Positions 50,946-61,231 of a stretch of DNA of 64,000 nt are shown one piece after another. The DNA is from Jiella flava (GTDB lineage: Bacteria; Pseudomonadota; Alphaproteobacteria; Rhizobiales; Rhizobiaceae). The notes under the pieces were generated by a model. The model was not told where the DNA came from. It saw only the letters and a list, made by a program, of their open reading frames with translations, and did no database searches. The stretch spans positions 62,001 through 126,000 of the forward strand of contig NZ_JAFMPP010000006.1 of assembly GCF_017349315.1 (NCBI RefSeq). The letters run 5' to 3'. Numbering within the stretch: position 1 is the stretch's first letter; every line of letters begins with the position of its first letter. The position numbers and the translations under genes were made by a program.

Positions 50946-52400
50946 TTACATATGGATGACGCGGCCAAAGGCGTCGAGCACGCTTTCGTGCATCATCTCC
51001 GACAGGGTCGGATGCGGGAAGCAGGTGTGCATCAGCTCTTCTTCGGTGGTCTCGAGGCCCATGGCGACGACAAACCCCTGGATCAGCTCGGTCACCTCGG
51101 CGCCGACCATATGCGCGCCGAGGAGTTCACCGGTCTTGGCGTCGAAGATCGTCTTGACCAGACCTTCCGGCTCGCCGAGTGCGATCGCCTTGCCGTTGCC
51201 GTTGAAGCTGAAGCGGCCGACCTTGATCTCGTAGCCCGCCTCCTTGGCCTTTGCCTCCGTCAGACCGACCGACGCGACCTGCGGCTGGCAATAGGTGCAA
51301 CCGGGGATCTCGGTCGTCTTCATCGGATGGACGTCCATCCCCTTGATCTTCTCGACGCAGATCGTGCCCTCATGCTCGGCCTTATGAGCCAGCATCGGCG
51401 GGCCGGCGACGTCGCCGATGGCATAGATGCCCTCGACATTGGTCTTGCCGAAGGCATCGATCTTGATGCAGCCGCGCTCGGTCTGAACGCCGACCTCTTC
51501 GAGGCCAAGGCCCTCGATATTGCCCTGAACGCCGACCGCGGAAATCAGCCGCTCCGCCTTCAGCGTCTCCGTCTTGCCACCCTTGGTCTCGACCGTGACA
51601 GCGACGCCGTCCTTGCCCTTTTCGACCTTGGAGACCTTCGCCTCGGTGAGGATTTTTAGGCCCTGCTTCTCGAACTGCTTGCGGGCGAGCTTGGCGATCT
51701 CGGCATCTTCCACCGGCATGATCTGCGGCAGCAGCTCGACCACCGTCACATCCGCGCCCATGGTCTTGTAGAACGAGGCGAATTCGATGCCGATCGCGCC
51801 CGAGCCCATGACGACGAGGCTCTTCGGCATCGCCTTCGGCTTCATCGCCTCGAAATAGGTCCAGATGCGATCGCCGTCCGGCTCGATGCCGGGCAGAACG
51901 CGCGGGCGTGCGCCGGTCGCGACGATGACATGCTTGGCCTTATAGGTGCCCTCGCCGAGCGTGCCCTTCGGAACCGGGTTCTGCGGCTCGACCACCGGCT
52001 TCTTCGACGCGCTGACCTTGATCTCGACCGGTCCGCCCTTGCCCGCCTTGACGATCTTCGCCTCGCCCCAGATGACGTCGATCTTGTTCTTCTTCATCAG
52101 ATAGCCGACGCCGCCATTCAGCTGAGCTGAGACCTGGCGCGAGCGCTTGACGACCGCCTCCATGTCGAAGGACGGCTTCGCGATCTTCAGGCCGTAATTC
52201 TGGCCATTCTCGGCATAGTGGAAGATTTCCGCCGAGCGCAGCAGCGCCTTGGTCGGAATGCAGCCCCAGTTGAGGCAGATGCCGCCGAGATGCTCGCGCT
52301 CGACGACGGCCGTCTTGAAGCCGAGCTGGGCGGCCCGAATGGCCGCCACGTAGCCGCCAGGCCCGCCGCCGATGACGAGAATGTCGTAGGGTTCAGCCAT
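50946..52400 (-). CDS. lpdA: Dihydrolipoyl dehydrogenase (E3)
   Basis: 484 residues. FAD-binding GGGPGGYVAAIRAAQLG near the start, redox disulfide in CLNWGCIPTKAL, NAD-binding GSGAIGIEFASF, and C-terminal catalytic His in CFPHPTLSEMMHE. It re-oxidises the dihydrolipoyl groups of pyruvate dehydrogenase. GGAGAG lies upstream of ATG. It is preceded by the GDSL hydrolase and pdhC on the same strand. Confidence 0.97.
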   Translation of the reverse strand: MAEPYDILVIGGGPGGYVAAIRAAQLGFKTAVVEREHLGGICLNWGCIPTKALLRSAEIFHYAENGQNYGLKIAKPSFDMEAVVKRSRQVSAQLNGGVGYLMKKNKIDVIWGEAKIVKAGKGGPVEIKVSASKKPVVEPQNPVPKGTLGEGTYKAKHVIVATGARPRVLPGIEPDGDRIWTYFEAMKPKAMPKSLVVMGSGAIGIEFASFYKTMGADVTVVELLPQIMPVEDAEIAKLARKQFEKQGLKILTEAKVSKVEKGKDGVAVTVETKGGKTETLKAERLISAVGVQGNIEGLGLEEVGVQTERGCIKIDAFGKTNVEGIYAIGDVAGPPMLAHKAEHEGTICVEKIKGMDVHPMKTTEIPGCTYCQPQVASVGLTEAKAKEAGYEIKVGRFSFNGNGKAIALGEPEGLVKTIFDAKTGELLGAHMVGAEVTELIQGFVVAMGLETTEEELMHTCFPHPTLSEMMHESVLDAFGRVIHM

Positions 52401-52480
52401 GGGTCGTCTCTCCGGAAATCGTCATTTTGTGGTCGGCGGTGCGAGGCCCGCCGCTTGTTCGGAATAGGTCGCGCAGCGGT

Positions 52481-53119
52481 TCAATCGAGAAGCGCGCGGA
52501 TCGGCTCGACCAACGCTTCGCCGAGCCGGATGGTGTTTTCGGCGTCAAGATGCACGCCGTCCATCGGCGAGGTTTCGCAGACCTCCGCCGCGTCGAACAT
52601 CGCGCAGCCATACTCCTCGGCGACCTTGGTCACCGCCGAGCGGAAATGCTGCGATTCCTCCACCGCATGGCCGAAGAGCAGAGCAAAATCCGGCTCGGTG
52701 GTCTGGCAAAAATGCGGTGGCGCGACCAGCAGGATCTTCGGCGCCTGATAGCCGCGCTGGTAGGGAAAGCACTGGGCGATTTCGACCAGCCGTTCGAGCC
52801 CCTGGCGGCTTTCGAACACCCGCCCACCGCCGGTGTCACGCTTCAGATCGTTGGTGCCGAGCATGATGACCAAGACGTCGAGCGGCTGATGGGTGGCGAG
52901 CAGCGTCGGCAGAATCTTGGCGCCGTTGCGCTCGGCCGCCACGAGGTGGTCGTCGAAGGCCGTGGTGCGGCCGTTTAACCCCTCGCCGATCACCCTCACA
53001 TCGTGGCCGAGCTTGCGGCCTGCAACGATCGGCCAGCGGGAGAAGAAATCGTGCCGCAGCCCGGTTTCAGGATCATAGCCCCAGGTAAGCGAGTCACCGA
53101 ACGCAAGAACTGTCTTCAT
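52481..53119 (-). CDS. SGNH/GDSL-family hydrolase
   Basis: 212 residues. All four SGNH blocks are present: GDSLTWGY (nucleophile Ser), GEGLNGRTT (Gly), LGTNDLK (Asn) and DGVHLD (Asp/His). No signal peptide, so cytosolic; similar to arylesterase/acyl-hydrolase members. It lies between pdhC (12 bases away) and lpdA, apparently in the pdh operon. Substrate unknown. Confidence 0.9.
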   Translation of the reverse strand: MKTVLAFGDSLTWGYDPETGLRHDFFSRWPIVAGRKLGHDVRVIGEGLNGRTTAFDDHLVAAERNGAKILPTLLATHQPLDVLVIMLGTNDLKRDTGGGRVFESRQGLERLVEIAQCFPYQRGYQAPKILLVAPPHFCQTTEPDFALLFGHAVEESQHFRSAVTKVAEEYGCAMFDAAEVCETSPMDGVHLDAENTIRLGEALVEPIRALLD

Positions 53120-53131
53120 GGCCCGGCATCC

Positions 53132-54541
53132 TCATACCAGCATCGACATCGGGTTTTCGATCAGCTTCTTGAAGGCGGCGAGGAGTTCAGCGCCAAGAGC
53201 GCCATCGACAGCGCGGTGATCGGTCGACAGCGTCACCGTCATCACGGTCGCGACGGAAACGGCGCCGCTCTTGACGACCGCGCGCTGTTCGCCGGCGCCG
53301 ACAGCAAGGATCGTCGCATGGGGCGGATTGATCACGGCGGCAAAGTCCTTGATGCCGAACATGCCGAGATTGGAGACCGCCGAGGTGCCGCCCTGATATT
53401 CCTCGGGCTTCAGCTTGCGGGAGCGAGCGCGTTTGGCGAGATCCTTCATCTCGTTGGAGATCGCCGACAGGGTCTTTTCCTCGGCGCTGCGGATGATCGG
53501 CGTGATCAAACCGCCCTCGATCGACACGGCGACGCCGACATCGGCGTGCTTGTGGATCAGCATCGCGCCATCCGTCCACGAGGCGTTGGCCATCGGGATG
53601 GCTTTCAGCGCCAGCGCGTGAGCCTTGATGATCATGTCATTGACCGACAGCTTGTAGGCCGGCTTGTCGCCGGTATCGGTCTTGATCAACGGCGCGGCGT
53701 CGTTGAGCTGCTTGCGTAAGCCCAGCAGCGCGTCGATCTCGCAATCGAGCGTCAGATAGAAATGCGGGACCGTCTGCTTGGCCTCAACCAGGCGCTTGGC
53801 GATGGTCTTGCGCATCCCGTCATGCGGGATCTTCTCGTAGGAGCCCTCCGGGAAGAGCTTGAGAATCTGCTCGTCGCTCGGCCCCTTCGCCGCCGGCGCG
53901 GCTGCGGCTTCCGGCGCTTTGGCAGCCGGTGCCTTTTCCGGCGCAGCCGCCTTGGCGCCGTGGCTCGTCTTGGCGGCCTCGACATCGCTCTTCACCACGC
54001 GGCCATGCGGGCCGGAGCCATTCACCGCGCCAAGATCGACGCCCGCTTCCTTGGCAAGCCGCCGCGCCAGCGGCGAAGCAAAGACCCGGTCGCCCTGGGT
54101 CTCCTTGGAGGAAGGCGCCGCCGCCGGATCGCCACTTGCCCGGCTATCGCCGCGCATTTCCGGCTGTATGGCCGCGTCCTTGGAACCGGTCTTGGCGTTG
54201 TCGGCCTTCGGATCGACCGTCATCGCGCCGCCCTTGGCGTCACCGGCGTCAGCCTTACCACCCTTGCCGCCCGGCCGCGCGGCATCGGACACGTCCTCGC
54301 CCTCAGCGGCGAGAACGGCGATCACCGCATTGACCTTGACGCCTTCCGTCCCCGCCGGCACGACGATCTTGGCGAGCGTACCTTCGTCGACCGCCTCGAC
54401 CTCCATCGTCGCCTTGTCAGTCTCGATCTCGGCGATGATATCGCCGGCGGAAACCGTATCGCCCTCCTTGATCAGCCATTTGGCGAGATTGCCTTCCTCC
54501 ATGGTCGGAGACAGGGCGGGCATGGTGACGTTGATCGGCAT
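53132..54541 (-). CDS. pdhC: Pyruvate dehydrogenase E2 (dihydrolipoyl acetyltransferase)
   Basis: 469 residues. One N-terminal lipoyl domain (lipoyl Lys43 in [11 protein letters not shown]), an alanine/proline-rich linker, a peripheral-subunit binding domain (about 155-190; [16 protein letters not shown]) and a catalytic domain (about 235-469) ending with the active-site [13 protein letters not shown]. The ATG at 54541 has GGAGA upstream. A Uma2 and an SRPBCC gene separate it from pdhB. Confidence 0.96.
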   Translation of the reverse strand: MPINVTMPALSPTMEEGNLAKWLIKEGDTVSAGDIIAEIETDKATMEVEAVDEGTLAKIVVPAGTEGVKVNAVIAVLAAEGEDVSDAARPGGKGGKADAGDAKGGAMTVDPKADNAKTGSKDAAIQPEMRGDSRASGDPAAAPSSKETQGDRVFASPLARRLAKEAGVDLGAVNGSGPHGRVVKSDVEAAKTSHGAKAAAPEKAPAAKAPEAAAAPAAKGPSDEQILKLFPEGSYEKIPHDGMRKTIAKRLVEAKQTVPHFYLTLDCEIDALLGLRKQLNDAAPLIKTDTGDKPAYKLSVNDMIIKAHALALKAIPMANASWTDGAMLIHKHADVGVAVSIEGGLITPIIRSAEEKTLSAISNEMKDLAKRARSRKLKPEEYQGGTSAVSNLGMFGIKDFAAVINPPHATILAVGAGEQRAVVKSGAVSVATVMTVTLSTDHRAVDGALGAELLAAFKKLIENPMSMLV

Positions 54542-54562
54542 AAGGGCGTCTCCGAAAGCGTC

Positions 54563-55177
54563 TTACTGCGCGTTTGAGATATCGTTCGCTTCGGGCCCAT
54601 CGAGCGGCCACAAAACGGTGAGCGAAAACGAGACAGCGTCGAAGGGCTCGGCCTTCACCGCCGTCTTGTTGTCGAAGGTCGGGCCGACGAGCCATTGGCC
54701 ATCGGCGAGATGAAAGGTTTCCAGAAACTCGGCCCGCGGATCGAGCAGCCACAGGTCTGCAACGCCGGCCTCGGCATAGATGCGGCGCTTGGCACCGCGG
54801 TCGTAGCGCTCGGTCGAAGCCGACAGCACCTCGCACACGAAATCGGACGCGACGTCGATGAAGGCCGCCTCCGGCAGCGATGGCAGCCGCTCGCGTCGCC
54901 AGCCAGCGATATCCGGAACCACGACATCCGTGCCGAGATGAAGCTCCGGTTCGGCGATGATGATCCAACCGCCCGGCCCCGAGCGCCCCCGGCCAAACGC
55001 GTCCGTTAGCTCCGTGATGAGCAGACTGGCAGCAATACCGTGCTTCGGCGCCGGCCGCGGATGGGCGACGAGCTCACCGTCGATGATCTCGGCGACCAGA
55101 TGCTCGTCGACCGCTTCGAGATCGGCATAGGTTGCCGGCCCCTGCGACACGGGCGAAAGCGATTCAGCCGTGGACAT
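54563..55177 (-). CDS. Uma2 (DUF820) family protein
   Basis: 204 residues with the Uma2/DUF820 restriction-endonuclease-like fold: ELVAHPRPAPKHG, VVPDIAGWRRERLP (PD motif), VCEVLSASTERYDRGAKR and YAEAGVADLWLLDP. The catalytic pattern PD...ExL is preserved. The role of this family is unclear; it is widespread in cyanobacteria and sporadic in proteobacteria. It lies 21 bases upstream of pdhC with GGGAGG before its own ATG, so it appears part of the pdh transcript. Confidence 0.85.
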   Translation of the reverse strand: MSTAESLSPVSQGPATYADLEAVDEHLVAEIIDGELVAHPRPAPKHGIAASLLITELTDAFGRGRSGPGGWIIIAEPELHLGTDVVVPDIAGWRRERLPSLPEAAFIDVASDFVCEVLSASTERYDRGAKRRIYAEAGVADLWLLDPRAEFLETFHLADGQWLVGPTFDNKTAVKAEPFDAVSFSLTVLWPLDGPEANDISNAQ

Positions 55178-55192
55178 CGACGCCTCCCTGTC

Positions 55193-55696
55193 TCATGGCC
55201 GGCCGCCGGCCGAGCTGCGGATCATCTCGTCCTCGTCGGAGGTGAGATCCTCGGCGAAGGCGGCGAGATTGCCGAGATGGTTCTGCCAGCCGGCCTGATG
55301 GTCGAGAAGATAGGTCGCGCGATCGGGCTCCGCGACCTTCTCCCAGCCCTGATGCTCGATGGTCACCCGTGTGCCGCCGTCGATCACCTGAAGGGTCACC
55401 GAGACAACGGTGTCGAACGCCCACTCAACATCTGCCCAGACCATGACGAAGCCTTCGGGCGGATGAAATGCCGTCACCTCGGCGCGGGTGACGCGCTCCC
55501 TGCCCGAGGGATCCGACCACGGCTCGACGAAGCGTCCGCCGAGCTTGGCTTCAAATTCGAGATTCGTCCGCCACCAGACCTTGAAGCACTCCGGATCGGT
55601 GAGGCAACGCCAGACGCGCTCGCGGGGGCTGCGCAGCTCCTGGATCAGCACAAGCGTATCCCCGGCGGTTTCCCCTGGCGCGCCTTCCGGCTTCAT
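55193..55696 (-). CDS. SRPBCC (AHSA1-like) domain protein
   Basis: 167 residues of the START/AHSA1 fold: RSPRERVWRCLTDPECFKVWW near the start, KLGGRFVEPW, and VTIEHQGWEK. Such proteins bind hydrophobic ligands; no specific function can be given. It lies 22 bases after pdhB and 15 bases before Uma2 on the same strand. Confidence 0.8.
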   Translation of the reverse strand: MKPEGAPGETAGDTLVLIQELRSPRERVWRCLTDPECFKVWWRTNLEFEAKLGGRFVEPWSDPSGRERVTRAEVTAFHPPEGFVMVWADVEWAFDTVVSVTLQVIDGGTRVTIEHQGWEKVAEPDRATYLLDHQAGWQNHLGNLAAFAEDLTSDEDEMIRSSAGGRP

Positions 55697-55718
55697 CTGG
55701 ACGGTATCCTTTCCCGAC

Positions 55719-57164
55719 TCAGTCCCGATAGGTGACCGCCTTCACCGCGTCGATCACCTCTTTGACCGATGGCAGCGCCAGCTTTTCGAGATTGGCGGCG
55801 TACGGCATCGGCACGTCCTTGCCGGCGACCTTCAGCACCGGCGCGTCGAGATAATCGAAAGCGCGAACCATGATCTCCGACGCGATATGGGCGCCGACCG
55901 AACTCTGCGGATAGCCCTCTTCGACGGTGACGCAGCGGTTGGTCTTCTTGACCGAGCGGATGACGGTGTCGAGATCCATCGGCCGGATGGTGCGCAGGTC
56001 GATCACCTCGGCCTCGATGCCCTGCTCGGCCAGCTCCTCAGCGGCCTTGATCGCATAGGTCATGCCGATGCCGAAGGAGACGATGGTCACATCGTCACCC
56101 TTGCGATGAATGCGGGCCTTGCCGATCGGCACCGTCCAGTTATCGATCTTCGGGATCTCGAAGGTGTGGCCGTAGAGGATCTCATTTTCGAGGAAGATGA
56201 CCGGATTGGGATCGCGGATCGCCGATTTCAGCAGACCCTTGGCGTCGGCCGCCGAATAGGGCTGCACGACCTTCAGACCCGGAATATGACTATACCAGGC
56301 CGCGTAGTCCTGGCTGTGCTGGGCGGCAACGCGGGCCGCGGCGCCGTTCGGGCCACGGAACACGATCGGGCAGCCCATCTGACCGCCGGCCATATAGAGC
56401 GTCTTCGCCGCTGAATTGATGATCTGGTCGATCGCCTGCATGGCGAAATTGAAGGTCATGAACTCGACGATCGGCTTCAGCCCGCCGAAGGCCGCACCGA
56501 CGCCCAGACCGGCAAAGCCATGCTCGGTGATCGGCGTGTCGACCACGCGGCGCGCCCCGAACTCGTCGAGCAGGCCTTGGGTGATCTTGTAGGCACCCTG
56601 ATATTCGGCGACCTCTTCGCCCATGACGAAGACCGCCTCGTCGCGGCGCATCTCTTCAGCCATAGCATCGCGCAAGGCTTCGCGCACGGTCACCGAGACC
56701 ATCTCGGTGCCTTCGGGAATCTCCTGGGCCAAAGCGCCTTCGGCATCGTCGGGATCGGGATGGACCTTGCCCTCGGCCGGCACGCGGCGAGCTTCGATAC
56801 CCTCGGCCGACGGAGCATCGGATGTCGCCTCATCGCTCTTGGCGGCGACGTCATCAGCCTTGGATTTGTCCGATTTCGACGCCCCGGATGATCCGGCATT
56901 GTCGAGCGCGCTTTCGTCCTCCCCCTCTTCGAGAAGCACGGCGATGGGGGTGTTCACCTTGACCCCTTCGGAGCCCTCTTCGACCAGGATCCTGCCGAGC
57001 GTTCCCTCGTCGACGGCCTCGACTTCCATGGTCGCCTTATCGGTCTCGATCTCGGCGATGACGTCGCCCGCAGCGACGCTGTCGCCAACCTTCTTGAGCC
57101 ATTTGGCGAGCGTGCCCTCTTCCATGGTCGGAGAGAGCGCCGGCATCAGGATTTCAGTCGGCAT
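55719..57164 (-). CDS. pdhB: Pyruvate dehydrogenase E1 beta with lipoyl domain
   Basis: 481 residues. An N-terminal lipoyl domain (about 1-80, Lys43 in [11 protein letters not shown]) is fused to the E1-beta transketolase part (about 160-481; [30 protein letters not shown] and [12 protein letters not shown]). A lipoyl domain on E1-beta is usual in alphaproteobacteria. The start at 57164 has GGAGG upstream; the frame is open further but upstream residues are not homologous. Confidence 0.96.
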   Translation of the reverse strand: MPTEILMPALSPTMEEGTLAKWLKKVGDSVAAGDVIAEIETDKATMEVEAVDEGTLGRILVEEGSEGVKVNTPIAVLLEEGEDESALDNAGSSGASKSDKSKADDVAAKSDEATSDAPSAEGIEARRVPAEGKVHPDPDDAEGALAQEIPEGTEMVSVTVREALRDAMAEEMRRDEAVFVMGEEVAEYQGAYKITQGLLDEFGARRVVDTPITEHGFAGLGVGAAFGGLKPIVEFMTFNFAMQAIDQIINSAAKTLYMAGGQMGCPIVFRGPNGAAARVAAQHSQDYAAWYSHIPGLKVVQPYSAADAKGLLKSAIRDPNPVIFLENEILYGHTFEIPKIDNWTVPIGKARIHRKGDDVTIVSFGIGMTYAIKAAEELAEQGIEAEVIDLRTIRPMDLDTVIRSVKKTNRCVTVEEGYPQSSVGAHIASEIMVRAFDYLDAPVLKVAGKDVPMPYAANLEKLALPSVKEVIDAVKAVTYRD

Positions 57165-57321
57165 GAAGGTGTTTCCTCCTGACAAACGGGTCTTCTGGCG
57201 GGTCTTCTGGCAGCTCGTCGGCGCAAACCATTCGCGCGGCCCGTTGGCATTTGCATCACAACATCGAAACGTGCCGGCGGCGGCGAGAAACACCGCGCAC
57301 CGGACAGGCGCTCCCGATCCG

Positions 57322-58440
57322 TTACTCCGCCGCCTGCGGAATGTCTTCAGCGTAGATATCGGTCCACAGCTCGGACTCATCCGGCTCCGGATCGTTCTGA
57401 GCAAAATCGGCGGCGTCGGCGACAATGTCGCGAACGTCTTTGTCGATTGCCTTGACGTCGTCCTCGGACATGCCGTGGTCGGCGACGAGCCGCTTCTTGA
57501 CCTGCTCGATCGGATCCGACTCCGAGCGCATCTTCTGCACTTCGTCGCGGCTGCGATATTTGGCCGGGTCGGACATCGAATGGCCGCGATAGCGATAGGT
57601 CATCATCTCCAGGATGATCGGCCCTTCGCCCGAGCGGCAATGCTCGGCCGCCAGATCGCCGGCCGCCTTCACTGCCCGCACATCCATGCCGTCGACCTGG
57701 AAACCAGGGATCTTGAAGGACAGGCCGCGATGGGAAAAGTCGGTCTCGGCCGAGGCGCGGCTGACCGCCGTGCCCATGGCGTAGCGGTTGTTCTCGATGA
57801 CGTAGACGACCGGAAGCTTCCACAGCGAGGCCATGTTGAAGCTCTCATAGACCTGGCCCTGATTGGCCGCACCGTCGCCGAAATAGGTGATCGAAACGGC
57901 CCCATTGTCGGAATATTTGTTGGCGAAGGCGAGGCCGGTGCCGATCGGCACCTGGGCGCCGACGATGCCGTGTCCGCCGAAGAATTTCTTCTCCTTTGAG
58001 AACATGTGCATCGAGCCGCCCTTGCCCTTGGAATAGCCGGAGCGGCGGCCGGTCAGTTCGGCCATCACGCCGCGCGCTTCCATGCCGGTGGCCAGCATAT
58101 GACCGTGGTCACGATAGCCGGTGATGACCTCGTCGCCCTCCTGCATCGCCATCTGCATGCCGACGACCACGGCCTCCTGGCCGATATAGAGGTGACAGAA
58201 TCCGCCGATGAAGCCCATACCGTAAAGCTGGCCGGCCTTTTCCTCGAAGCGGCGGATCAGCAGCATGTCGCGATAGGCTCGAACTTCGTCGTGCTTGGCG
58301 AATTTCGCCGGCGCCGGCGCCTCGAAATGTTCGAGGGTCTTGACGATCTCCTTAGCGGAACTCTCCGTGGCCGACTTGCTGGATCCGCCCGCCGATGTCG
58401 CCGATGAATTCGAGGCGGAATTGCGTGACCTTGTCGCCAT
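57322..58440 (-). CDS. pdhA: Pyruvate dehydrogenase E1 alpha
   Basis: 372 residues. A Ser/Ala-rich N-terminus (about 1-35) precedes the ThDP enzyme. [16 protein letters not shown], the ThDP-binding [17 protein letters not shown] motif (as GDGAANQGQ and NNRYAMGT), and the phosphorylation-loop-like [14 protein letters not shown]. It forms E1 with PdhB. ATG 58440 has GGGAG upstream. 157 bases separate it from pdhB. Confidence 0.96.
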   Translation of the reverse strand: MATRSRNSASNSSATSAGGSSKSATESSAKEIVKTLEHFEAPAPAKFAKHDEVRAYRDMLLIRRFEEKAGQLYGMGFIGGFCHLYIGQEAVVVGMQMAMQEGDEVITGYRDHGHMLATGMEARGVMAELTGRRSGYSKGKGGSMHMFSKEKKFFGGHGIVGAQVPIGTGLAFANKYSDNGAVSITYFGDGAANQGQVYESFNMASLWKLPVVYVIENNRYAMGTAVSRASAETDFSHRGLSFKIPGFQVDGMDVRAVKAAGDLAAEHCRSGEGPIILEMMTYRYRGHSMSDPAKYRSRDEVQKMRSESDPIEQVKKRLVADHGMSEDDVKAIDKDVRDIVADAADFAQNDPEPDESELWTDIYAEDIPQAAE

Positions 58441-58862
58441 GATGACTCCCGTCCTTGACCCGTGGCCTTGTCGCTCCACGTCTATTGCTTGGCAGTCAGT
58501 ATATTGGACCCCGACCCCTCTTCAAGCAGGATCTCCCGATTTAACTTTATTTCGGTTCAACTAGCCGCAGAAGCCAATTTTAACTGCAAATCAGTTATTT
58601 TAGAGCAGGGAGAGGCGTGCTGCGCAGCAATTCGCGTTGCTTGGCACCCGGCTTCGACGTCCGGGTGGCGATGAAACCCCCTCATATTGCCCCATAAAGC
58701 CGCACCGCACCGGCATCGCCGCCCGATCAGAAAAACCCAAGCGCGAGCGGCCGGACAACCCGAAGGCCGACCGGCTTGCCCGTCAACAACGGGCCCGGCC
58801 GCCCGTCACCGACGAGGCATCTGCCGAAGAGATTCGCTGAAGTCAACGCGCCTGGGAAGCGC
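58441..58862. other. Intergenic region upstream of pdhA
   Basis: About 420 bases between pdhA and ftsB on the same strand. No convincing gene. It holds a candidate pdhA promoter and two small palindromes: TGCTGCGCAGCA (58618-58629) and AACTG-N5-CAGTT (58582-58596), either of which could bind a metabolic regulator. Confidence 0.45.
58498..58525 (-). promoter_or_regulatory. Candidate pdhA promoter
   Basis: On the minus strand TTGAAG (58525-58520) and TATACT (58503-58498) are 16 bases apart. Predicted transcript start near 58491, giving a leader of about 50 bases to the pdhA ATG. The -10 fits five of six consensus bases, the -35 four of six. Confidence 0.45.
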
Positions 58863-59171
58863 TCACCGCAAAATGACGATCTCGTCGTCGCGGGCGACGT
58901 TCAAAGCCTGGCGGGCGCGCTCGTCGAGCATGTCTTTTTCGAGCGTCCCGTCTTTCAATTGCTGAACGCGTTGCTCGAGCTTGTGACGCTTGGCGAGGAG
59001 TTCGGCATATTCGGCGTTGCGCTCGGCCAAGTGGCGGTTCAGCGCCAATTTCGCCTCACTGCCGTAGCGCCCGGTCTGCGCATGCAGAAGGAAGTAGGAC
59101 AACACCGCGACCGTCACCGCGGGGACGATGAGCCTGCCGAGAACGGTCTTGCGTTTTTGTATCGTGCGCAT
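58863..59171 (-). CDS. ftsB: Septum formation initiator FtsB/DivIC
   Basis: 102 residues. One N-terminal membrane helix (about 14-32, LIVPAVTVAVLSYFLLHA) followed by a coiled coil (about 50-80, NAEYAELLAKRHKLEQRVQQ) and the short DMLDERARQALN element typical of FtsB/DivIC. It bridges divisome proteins in the periplasm. ATG 59171 has GGAGG five bases upstream. In Rhizobiales it usually lies just upstream of pdhA, as here. Confidence 0.9.
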   Translation of the reverse strand: MRTIQKRKTVLGRLIVPAVTVAVLSYFLLHAQTGRYGSEAKLALNRHLAERNAEYAELLAKRHKLEQRVQQLKDGTLEKDMLDERARQALNVARDDEIVILR

Positions 59172-59361
59172 TCGAGCCTCCGGATCCAAAGCTTTGCACG
59201 TGGATGGTTAAGCCCCCGTGAACGCGACCCACTTCGCGCTGACTCATGCAATCCGCGGTGCACGCGACTCCCCTATTCATTCAGCGCGCGACCACCCTAT
59301 CCTTCCTCGCACCGGCGTCTTTTCACGAAGCGGTTTCGTGCGCCAAACGCAAGAGGCAACG

Positions 59362-60327
59362 ATGACGCGCGAGGCAAACACGCGGCAGGACCGCAATGTC
59401 GAAGACGATGCGATCGCCAAGGCCAGGAAGGATCCCGAGGAGTCCCTCGACAATGCGCCGTTCGAAGGCGCGACCATCCGTGACTTCTTTTCGTTCGAGG
59501 AAATCTTCGCCCGCGTCCTGTCAGTCGCAGACCATGAGCTGGAGGCGACGAATCGCTATCTGTTCTGGAGCGGCCTCGGCGCCGGCGGCGCGCTCGGCCT
59601 GACCTTTCTCGCCCGGGTGATCTTCAGCGAATCCGCCCATGAGACCAGTCCCGGTCTGCTCGGCAATTTGCTCTACCCGGCCGGCTTTTTGATCATCGTC
59701 CTCGGGCGCTATCAACTCTTCACCGAAAACACGCTGACCCCAGTGGTCTTGGTGCTGACCAAGCTCGCCAGCGTCGCCAATCTCCTGCGCCTCTGGCTGG
59801 TCGTGCTGATCGCCAACATGGTCGGCGCAGTCGGCGTCGCGGCGCTACTGGCCTATTTCGACGTCCTCAATGCGCTACGCCTTGCCAAAGCGATCGAGAT
59901 CAGCCGCCACGCCTATGAAACGGGCTGGTTCAAGATCTTCTCCATGGCCATTGTTGCCGGCTGGATCGTCGCCGCCATGGTCTGGCTCGTCCATGCCAGC
60001 AAGGACACCATCTCACGGGTGCTGATCGTCTGGCTACTGATGTATTTCGTCGGCGTCGGTGGATTCTTCCATGTCATCACCTCCTCGGTCGAAGTCTTTT
60101 TCCTCGCCTTCCGTGAAAGCGACGTCCACCTCCTGCCGTTGCTGCCGACCTTCGTCCTGCCGGTTCTCCTCGGCAACACGATCGGCGGCGTGACATTTGT
60201 CGCAGTGCTGAATTACGCACTGTTCGCCGAACACAAAGATTCCAAGCTCTTCGAACGCTATGGCGATCGAATGAATTGGCGAGAATGGGTTTTCGGCGTC
60301 GCGCGTCACGACCGCCAAAGCTCTTGA
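59362..60327 (+). CDS. Formate/nitrite transporter (FNT) family channel
   Basis: 321 residues. A charged N-terminal extension (about 1-55) is followed by six membrane helices of the FNT fold (e.g. GLGAGGALGLTFLARVIF, LLYPAGFLIIVLGRYQLFTE, LWLVVLIANMVGAVGVAALL, NTIGGVTFVAVLNYALF). YQLFTENT is close to the family's LFTGN signature in its YfdC-like branch. The substrate is unknown: FNT members pass formate, nitrite or hydrosulfide. ATG 59362 has AAGAGG upstream. Confidence 0.88.
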   Translation: MTREANTRQDRNVEDDAIAKARKDPEESLDNAPFEGATIRDFFSFEEIFARVLSVADHELEATNRYLFWSGLGAGGALGLTFLARVIFSESAHETSPGLLGNLLYPAGFLIIVLGRYQLFTENTLTPVVLVLTKLASVANLLRLWLVVLIANMVGAVGVAALLAYFDVLNALRLAKAIEISRHAYETGWFKIFSMAIVAGWIVAAMVWLVHASKDTISRVLIVWLLMYFVGVGGFFHVITSSVEVFFLAFRESDVHLLPLLPTFVLPVLLGNTIGGVTFVAVLNYALFAEHKDSKLFERYGDRMNWREWVFGVARHDRQSS

Positions 60328-60345
60328 TCGGGGAATTTTCCGATC
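60326..60345 (+). terminator. Weak hairpin after the FNT gene
   Basis: GATCGG / CCGATC stem extended by G-T pairs around an AATT loop, overlapping the stop codon of the FNT gene. There is no T-run after it. Possibly a weak terminator. Confidence 0.3.
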
Positions 60346-60505
60346 GGATCTGTTAAAAAAATCATGCGTAAACAGTCGAATGATCGGATTTGACTCAAAA
60401 CTGAGGCCTTAACGTTAGTCAGACGAAGCGATAGATCTTCCGTCCATTTTTCAACAAACGACCTATACTCTAAAAAAAGCGATTTTGGCGCGGAAGGACG
60501 ATTTC

Positions 60506-61231
60506 ATGAGAGCGCGGGCTTTCGTTTCCCTGCTGACGGCGGCAACCAGTCTGGTGCCGGCGGTTGTTCCGGCTTTGGCTGGCGGACGGACAGTCTCCTG
60601 CTACGAGCCGGTGCAGGAACCTGCCACCTATACAACAAAGCAGGAAACAATCGTCCTTCGCCCCGCCCGAACCGTCTACGACATCGTTCCGGCCCGCTAC
60701 GGCTGGGGGACGCGGGAGGTGCTGGTCGAGCCCGGCGGCGTCAAGGAAACGATCATCCCGGCTGAATACAGCTTCGTTGAAAAGCAGATCGAGCTGGAGC
60801 CAGCCCGCGTCATTCAACACACGACGCCCCCCGTCTATGCGACCGTTCAGCAAAAGGTCGTGGTGCAGCCGGCGACCGAACGCTGGGAGTGGCGGGTCGT
60901 CAACGGCAAACGCGTCTATTGCCGGATCGTCGTTCCGGCCCGCTACGGCGTCGCGCCGCGCCGTGTCGTGGTGACGCCCGGTCGCTCGTGGACCGAGGTC
61001 ATCCCGGCGCGTTACGGCATGTCGCGCGAAAAGGTCATGATCCGACCCGCCTCTGTCGAGCGCTATGTGATCGCCCCACGCTATGAGACGGTGCGCGAAT
61101 GGGTGATGCTCACGCCGGAGCGACAGGTCGCTCGGATCGTCCCGGCGGAATTCGGCACCCGGCCGGTAACCGTGAAGGTCGAGGAGGAACGGACCGGCTG
61201 GCGCCAGGTGCATCTGCGCGGCTCCTGCTGA
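60506..61231 (+). CDS. Secreted protein made of VPARYG-type repeats
   Basis: 241 residues. A signal peptide (about 1-26, ending ALAGG) is followed by about seven tandem repeats of roughly 23 residues with the pattern hP-A-x-Y-(G/x)...(R/K)-x-V-x-V-x-P: VPARYGWGTREVLVEP, IPAEYSFVEKQIELEP, TPPVYATVQQKVVVQP, VPARYGVAPRRVVVTP, IPARYGMSREKVMIRP, APRYETVREWVMLTP and VPAEFGTRPVTVKV. Probably a periplasmic or surface beta-repeat protein. AAGGA precedes ATG 60506. No named family recognised with certainty. Confidence 0.7.
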   Translation: MRARAFVSLLTAATSLVPAVVPALAGGRTVSCYEPVQEPATYTTKQETIVLRPARTVYDIVPARYGWGTREVLVEPGGVKETIIPAEYSFVEKQIELEPARVIQHTTPPVYATVQQKVVVQPATERWEWRVVNGKRVYCRIVVPARYGVAPRRVVVTPGRSWTEVIPARYGMSREKVMIRPASVERYVIAPRYETVREWVMLTPERQVARIVPAEFGTRPVTVKVEEERTGWRQVHLRGSC

